Shown here in pieces: positions 59,230-64,000 of a stretch of DNA of 64,000 nt. Location of the stretch: contig CM055896.1 in the NCBI GenBank assembly GCA_029582155.1, positions 27,390,184 through 27,454,183 of the forward strand, in the 5' to 3' direction. The translations under genes were made by a program, and so were the position numbers. Below the pieces are notes generated by a model. It saw only the letters and a program-made list of their open reading frames with translations. It made no database searches and had not been told where the DNA came from. Position 1 is the first letter of the stretch. Every line of letters starts with the position of its first letter. The DNA is from Panopea generosa (taxonomy: Eukaryota > Mollusca > Bivalvia > Adapedonta > Hiatellidae).

Positions 59230-61516
59230 GACACGTTTTATGTCAACGGAAAACCAGTGAGAGATTGAGGGGACGTAGAGGCTGGTTTAAAAGTGACCGT
59301 TTGTAACTGTAATGGACATACAGCAAGCAAGTGTGAGAACCTGGATTGTTTTAAATATATTAACTCGAAACGATGTTGTGATTATTTCCGAATCTTTGAC
59401 AGCAAAATATAGTGATATTGATATTTCTTGATTTTATTGTAGTAATTTAATGACATAAAAGGGCAAAACGTAGCAGTGGTGGTTAAGTAATTTATTGTAA
59501 ACGTCACGTTAAGAGTAATATATCTGTCGTAAACAATAATTATAATACACTAGTTTGGCTAATATTTGATAAAAACTTTTTTGTAAATAATAAAGAGGCA
59601 GCCGTTATATACTATGTAGATTTATTTCAAATTCTCAAAGACGATATAAATTATTGTTAACAATTCGGCAGTGTTATGTTGGCAGGAGATTATAATTCTA
59701 GGGTAAATTTGTAAATTGATTGATATGATTATGTTCCCGACACATCCCTATAGCAGACCTCGCGAGATAATGTATGTAATTCGTATGAGAATAATCTATT
59801 TATGTGAAACTACCTCGTTGCGAATTGCTAACGGTCATTTTGGGTACGATTGCGGGGTAGGCGGATATTACATGAATGTGATTTTTATTTAATTACCAAT
59901 TGTAAAATGAGCGATTTTAATGAATTCAGTGATCATGCTCCATATGGTTCATGCTGAGTTGAACAATGTAACACTTGTTTTCTTAGTGAACAAAATCACA
60001 CTCTGAAGTCGGTAAAATGGAATAATCAATACGGTGACTTATTTCGCTCACAATTAATCAGAAAATTTCTATGTTTTAATAACATTGTTAATCAGGTTAA
60101 CGTGCCTAATTCTAACAATATTGACGAGATGGTCAACGTGTTTTTAAGTACCATATCCGAAATAGCGAACCAGTTATTTGAAAAGACTATTAAACCGCAT
60201 TTACACATTTTAACCCCATAGATACCGACTCGGCGAAATGGTTTGATCGAGACTGTTACCAAGCGAAACAAAGTTATAAAGTTGCCTTACGTATTACAAT
60301 AACTTAAAGGATAAATCGTACTAAAATAGGGTTATTTTGTGCAATCTAAAACGTAAATTTAAGCTTATTACCAGATAGAAAAGACTTCTATGTAAATTTA
60401 GACAAGAGAATTCGAAAATTTAAAGTTTGCAAAGCCAAGAACATTTTGGAAATATGTTGCAGGGGGTAGAAATGATACAACAACAAACATAAAACAAACA
60501 CTAAAGGAAGCTCAAACTTTTAATAATAATACCGATTTTGAAAATCAACCAATTTTTGATGAGTTAGATGCTCCTTTTACAATACAAGAATCCGCCATTA
60601 AAAATGAATAGGAATAAAAATGTGCACCCAGCAAAACGTTAATAGATGACTTTCTGATATAATCGGTGGATATTTGAGCTGGGCACATTACAGATGTTTA
60701 ATATTATAATTAATGCCAGGTATTTTCCACAAAAATGGTCAGAGGTGTTCATTGTACCTTTACACAAAAAGGGGATAAAAGTAGTGTCACCAATTATAGA
60801 GGCATTACTTTAATATGTTACTTGCGCAAGTTGTTTTCTAGCATTGTTAATTCCAGAGTTATTTTTTTTGCGAAAATAATGATATCATTTCTGACGCGCA
60901 ATTTGGAATCAGAAAAGGTCGCCCACTGTCGTTGCTAGATTTCTATTAGAAATTAAATCGATACAGTGTTGAAAAATAAAGGTAAATTATCTTGTGCTTT
61001 TATAGATGTGAAACGAGCGCTCGACTCCGTAAATGGAAATGCATCGTGGTTGAGATTGTACCGACTAGGGTTTAGTGGTTAATTGCTCAGAATAATTCAA
61101 TTTCATCACCATGAATGTAAAGCTTATAGTAATAAAAGAGAGAACTTTATATTAAAACATATTATAAAAACAGAAGCAGCATGTTAAAGTTACTAAAATC
61201 ATCAAAAACTGAATATGTTAAATCTTTGTAAATCCATCGCAAGTGCATCTAAACTTAGAAATACAATACCGCTGAATAATGCACTTAGATTTCATCCTCA
61301 AACTTAGAGTAAATATGTAATTAAATATGTTTTTGTTTCAATTCATATATGCCTTTTATATAAGAAACCTTATTTTAACATAAGACAAGGATGTAAGAAT
61401 TGTATTATGTGAAACACCTATCACATGTATTTGTAAATGTATGTAATTTGTTTTTGTACCTGATGAAAAACTGTATACAGTTAAAGTTAATAAAATTCTG
61501 TTCAGTTCTGTTCTGT
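59230..61516 (+). mobile_element. Decayed LINE, EN-RT fragments with 3' tail
   Basis: Plus-strand pieces: an N-terminal endonuclease start near 59285-59370 (VTVCNCNGHTASKCENLDCF), VMLAGDYNSRVN at about 59670-59710 (GDYN box), and FNEFSDHAPYGS (SDH box) near 59917-59955. A linker precedes RT with VPLHKKG-like and NYRGITLICYLRKLF (about 60790-60838). CAFIDVKRALDSVNG (about 60996-61040) follows. The 3' end has GTTAATAAAATTCTGTTCAG and short TTCTG repeats to 61516. Numerous stops. A palm-box FADD is not found. Confidence 0.75.
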
Positions 61517-61544
61517 ATCATTATATTTTGTGTTTACTTTCAGT

Positions 61545-62830
61545 CATTATCTATGTATATGTGTGTACTGTCTGTCGTTATGTATGTATGTACGTGTACT
61601 GTCTGTCGTTATGTATGTATTTACGTGTACTGTCTGTCGTAAAGTATGTATTTGTGTGTACTGTCTGTCGTTATGTATGTATTTACGTGAACTGACTGTC
61701 GTTATGCATGTATTTGTGTGTACTTTCTATCATTATGTATGCATCTATGTGTACTGTAAGTCGTTATGTATGTATTTGTGTGTACTGTCTGTCGTTATGT
61801 ATGTATTTGCATGTACCGCCTGTCGTTATGTATGTATCTGTGTGTACTGTCTATCGTTATGTATGTATTTGTGTGTACTGCCTGTCGTTATGTATGTATC
61901 TGTGTGTACTGTCTGTCGTTATGTATGTATTTGTTGTACTGTATGTCTTTATGTATGTATCTGCGTGTACTGTCTGTTGTTATGTATGTATTTGTGTGTA
62001 CTGTCTGTCGTTATGTGTGTATTTGTGTGAACTGCCTGTTGTTATGTATGTATCTGTGTGTACTGTTTGTCGTTATGTATGTAATTGCGTTTACTGCCTG
62101 TTGTAATGTATGTATCTGTGTGTACTGTCTGTCGTTATGTATGTATTTGTTTGTACTGTATGTCGTTATGTATGTATCTGCGTGTACTGTCTGCCATTAT
62201 GTAAGTACTTGTGTGTACTGTATGTCATTATGTATGTATTTGTGTGTACTGTATGTCATAATGTATGTATTTGTGCGTACTGTCTGTCGTTATGTATGTA
62301 TTTGTGTGTACTGTCTGTCGTTATGTATGAATTTGTGTGTACTGCCTGTCGTTATGTATGTATCTGTTAGTACTCTCTGTCGTTATGTATGTATTTGCGT
62401 GTACTGCCTGTCGTTATGTATGTATTTGTTTGTACTGTATGTCGTTTTGTATGTATTTGTGTGTACTTTCTATCATTATGTATGTATTTGTGTGTACTGT
62501 CTGTCGTTATCTATGCATTTGTGTGTACTGTTTGTCGTTATGTATGTATGTGTGTACTGTCTGTCGTTATGTATGTATCTGCGTGTACTGTCTTTCATTA
62601 TGTATGTATTTGTGTGTACTGTATTTCGTTATGTATGTATTTGTGTGTACTGTCTGTCGTTATGCATGCATTTGTGTGTACTGTATGTCGTTATGTATGC
62701 ATGTGTGTACTGTCTGTCGTTATGTATGTATCTGCGTGTACTGTCTGTCATTATGTATGTATTTGTGTGTACTGTATTTCGTTATGTATGTATTTGTGTG
62801 TACTGTCTGTCGTTATGTATATATTTGTAC
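61545..62830 (+). repeat. 31-bp minisatellite
   Basis: About 41 copies of a unit with GTATGTATTTGTGTGTACTG and TCTGTCGTTAT (31 bp). All three plus frames are stop-free, giving a 355-codon ORF of Cys/Tyr/Val (YVCICVYCLSLCMYLCVLSV) that is a repeat artefact. Variation is mostly YTG/CTG and TTT/TCT transitions. Confidence 0.95.
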
Positions 62831-62924
62831 TAATGATAATTATCTTTGTTATTGTCATTCTTGCACTGTTGATATCATAATTATGATGTTTTACTGTTAT
62901 AGTTGTGTCCTTTTTTATTAGGCG

Positions 62925-63063
62925 GGTGTAATACGCCTATTAAAATCACTCCGATTCTACCGGATATGAAAATATGTGAACGTTGGAGACATTTAGCGGC
63001 CATATTCAATCAGAGTCGCCATTTTCTTCAGACCCGGAACAGTAACAACGGACACAAATCAAG
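62925..63063 (+). other. Possible untranslated exon ending at a strong donor
   Basis: Ends ATCAAG|GTAAGAAG at 63063/63064. Contains CAGAGTCGCCATTTTCTTCAGA, which recurs as CAGAGTCGTCATTTTCTTCAGA near 63474. No ORF. A 5' UTR exon of a gene to the right is possible but unproven. Confidence 0.25.
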
Positions 63064-63563
63064 GTAAGAAGAATGCTTGTCAAAGTGCTACAGACATATT
63101 AAAGAGGGTTAATAAAGCGTGTAAAGCGAATGCAAAGTGACTGTACATGTTTACGTTTGCATGCCACGTATTTTAATAAATTGTTGCATACATTTAATTA
63201 GTGTTTACAAACAAGTTTGACCTAGTTTTGAAGCGTCATCTGTCTTTGCGAAGGGGCAATGTATAAAAATAATATTTGCTATCTTTGTATTTATGTTTTA
63301 TGAATAACATAGAGAGTGTATGTGTAAATTGGTGATATCTTTTACACAACTTGGTAATTTTAATACAGAAACGCACATTCTGATTTCATTCTTATTTAAT
63401 CACAGGGGTTTGTTGAAAATTATTATCCGGGGATACGTGTTGCAATTCACGAAGCTCCAAAAACGTGACACAGCAGAGTCGTCATTTTCTTCAGAACTGG
63501 AGCAGTATCAACTACGGTGTTCCGTTAGGGCCATCGTGCTATCACATTGTCAACAAGCATATG

Positions 63564-63807
63564 CGATGCCACGATAGCACGATGACACGATGGCGATGAC
63601 ACGATAGTACGATAGCACGATGGTGATGGTACGATGACACGATGGTGATGACACGATAGCACGATGACGATGACGCGATGACACGATGGTGATGAAGCGA
63701 TGCCACGACAGCACGATGACGATCGCGTAATTGTCATCGTACCATCACCATCGTGCTATCGTACTATCGTGCCACCACCATCGTGTCATCGTGTTATCGT
63801 AGCATCG
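63564..63807. repeat. Imperfect palindrome of CGATGACA-type repeats, 76-bp arms
   Basis: The left arm 63564-63639 and right arm 63732-63807 are inverted copies with about 71 of 76 matches. The 92-bp loop is made of the same CACGATGACACGATAGCACG repeats. The sequence can form a long hairpin. The minus-strand ORF (HHRVIVPSPSCYR) is an artefact. Confidence 0.85.
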
Positions 63808-64000
63808 CCTTCCTGCATTTAAGTGGGATTATTATAATAGCATCGGAAGTGATAGTTATGTCTATATATATTAAAATATGTACATGTTAGTCATTCAACT
63901 CGTTTTATGTTTATGTGTTTAAATATGTATATTACTGCAACATTGTACTTTGATGAGAAACTGTGTAAAGTCTTCTTCTCCTCCTTTTTATCCTTCTTCT

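Noticed and set aside
61400..62921. 355-codon Cys-rich ORF as a novel Cys-rich membrane protein
   Set aside because: 31-bp repeat artefact, open in three frames at once.

Overview
This window looks like AT-rich nuclear DNA from a metazoan, most likely a lophotrochozoan and plausibly a bivalve mollusc. The basis is short exons separated by large introns with GT/AG sites, a histamine-H3-like GPCR, a nicotinic-type Cys-loop receptor subunit, tRNA-derived SINEs, several non-LTR retrotransposon (LINE) clades and an extreme density of minisatellites. The taxon is an inference from family content; no rRNA, mitochondrial or barcode sequence is present.

Three host genes can be supported. (1) A spliced lipocalin-like secreted protein on the minus strand (exons at 22939-22781, 14246-14107, 13455-13379 and 12234-11990). 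All splice phases agree and it gives a complete 206-residue protein with a signal peptide and a poly(A) signal. Its 8.5-kb first intron hosts LINEs and a SINE. (2) A class A GPCR on the minus strand (45093-43906, 395 aa) with histamine H3-like features. (3) A two-exon Cys-loop ligand-gated channel subunit on the plus strand (54662-54826 + 55650-56831, 448 aa). Weaker candidates are a 72-codon exon-like segment (54059-53844, minus), a 57-codon ORF at 42042-42215 and a donor-ended untranslated segment near 63063.

Most of the rest is mobile and tandem-repeat DNA. Positions 1-5785 hold two decayed plus-strand LINEs. 5796-8513 holds a minisatellite that reads in frame into a decayed DDE-like transposase gene, interrupted by a 516-bp hAT-like insertion. 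10086-10276 is a 191-bp TIR element with a 6-bp target duplication. 15.9-16.8 kb has an inverted pair of LINE ends; 18.5-21.06 kb a minus-strand LINE. 24046-27290 is a 3.25-kb DNA element with TIRs and 350-bp subterminal repeats, carrying a broken gene with a FEN/XPG-like acidic motif set. 27.8-31.5 kb is a LINE 3' end followed by a 38-bp satellite, 32.2-32.75 kb a 57-bp array, and 32.75-35.4 kb an L1/Tx1-like LINE. 37.5-40.9 kb has 13-bp and 26-bp arrays. 49.6-53.5 kb is a nearly intact CR1/L2-like LINE inserted in an array of short palindromic repeats. 57.2-59.2 kb has 47- and 53-bp arrays, 59.2-61.5 kb a LINE, 61.5-62.8 kb a 31-bp array, and 63.56-63.81 kb a long imperfect palindrome.

Many long open frames in the arrays are artefacts of stop-free repeat units whose length is not a multiple of three. 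No CRISPR, operon or prokaryotic features were found. Family assignments rest on motif recognition only; no database search was possible.
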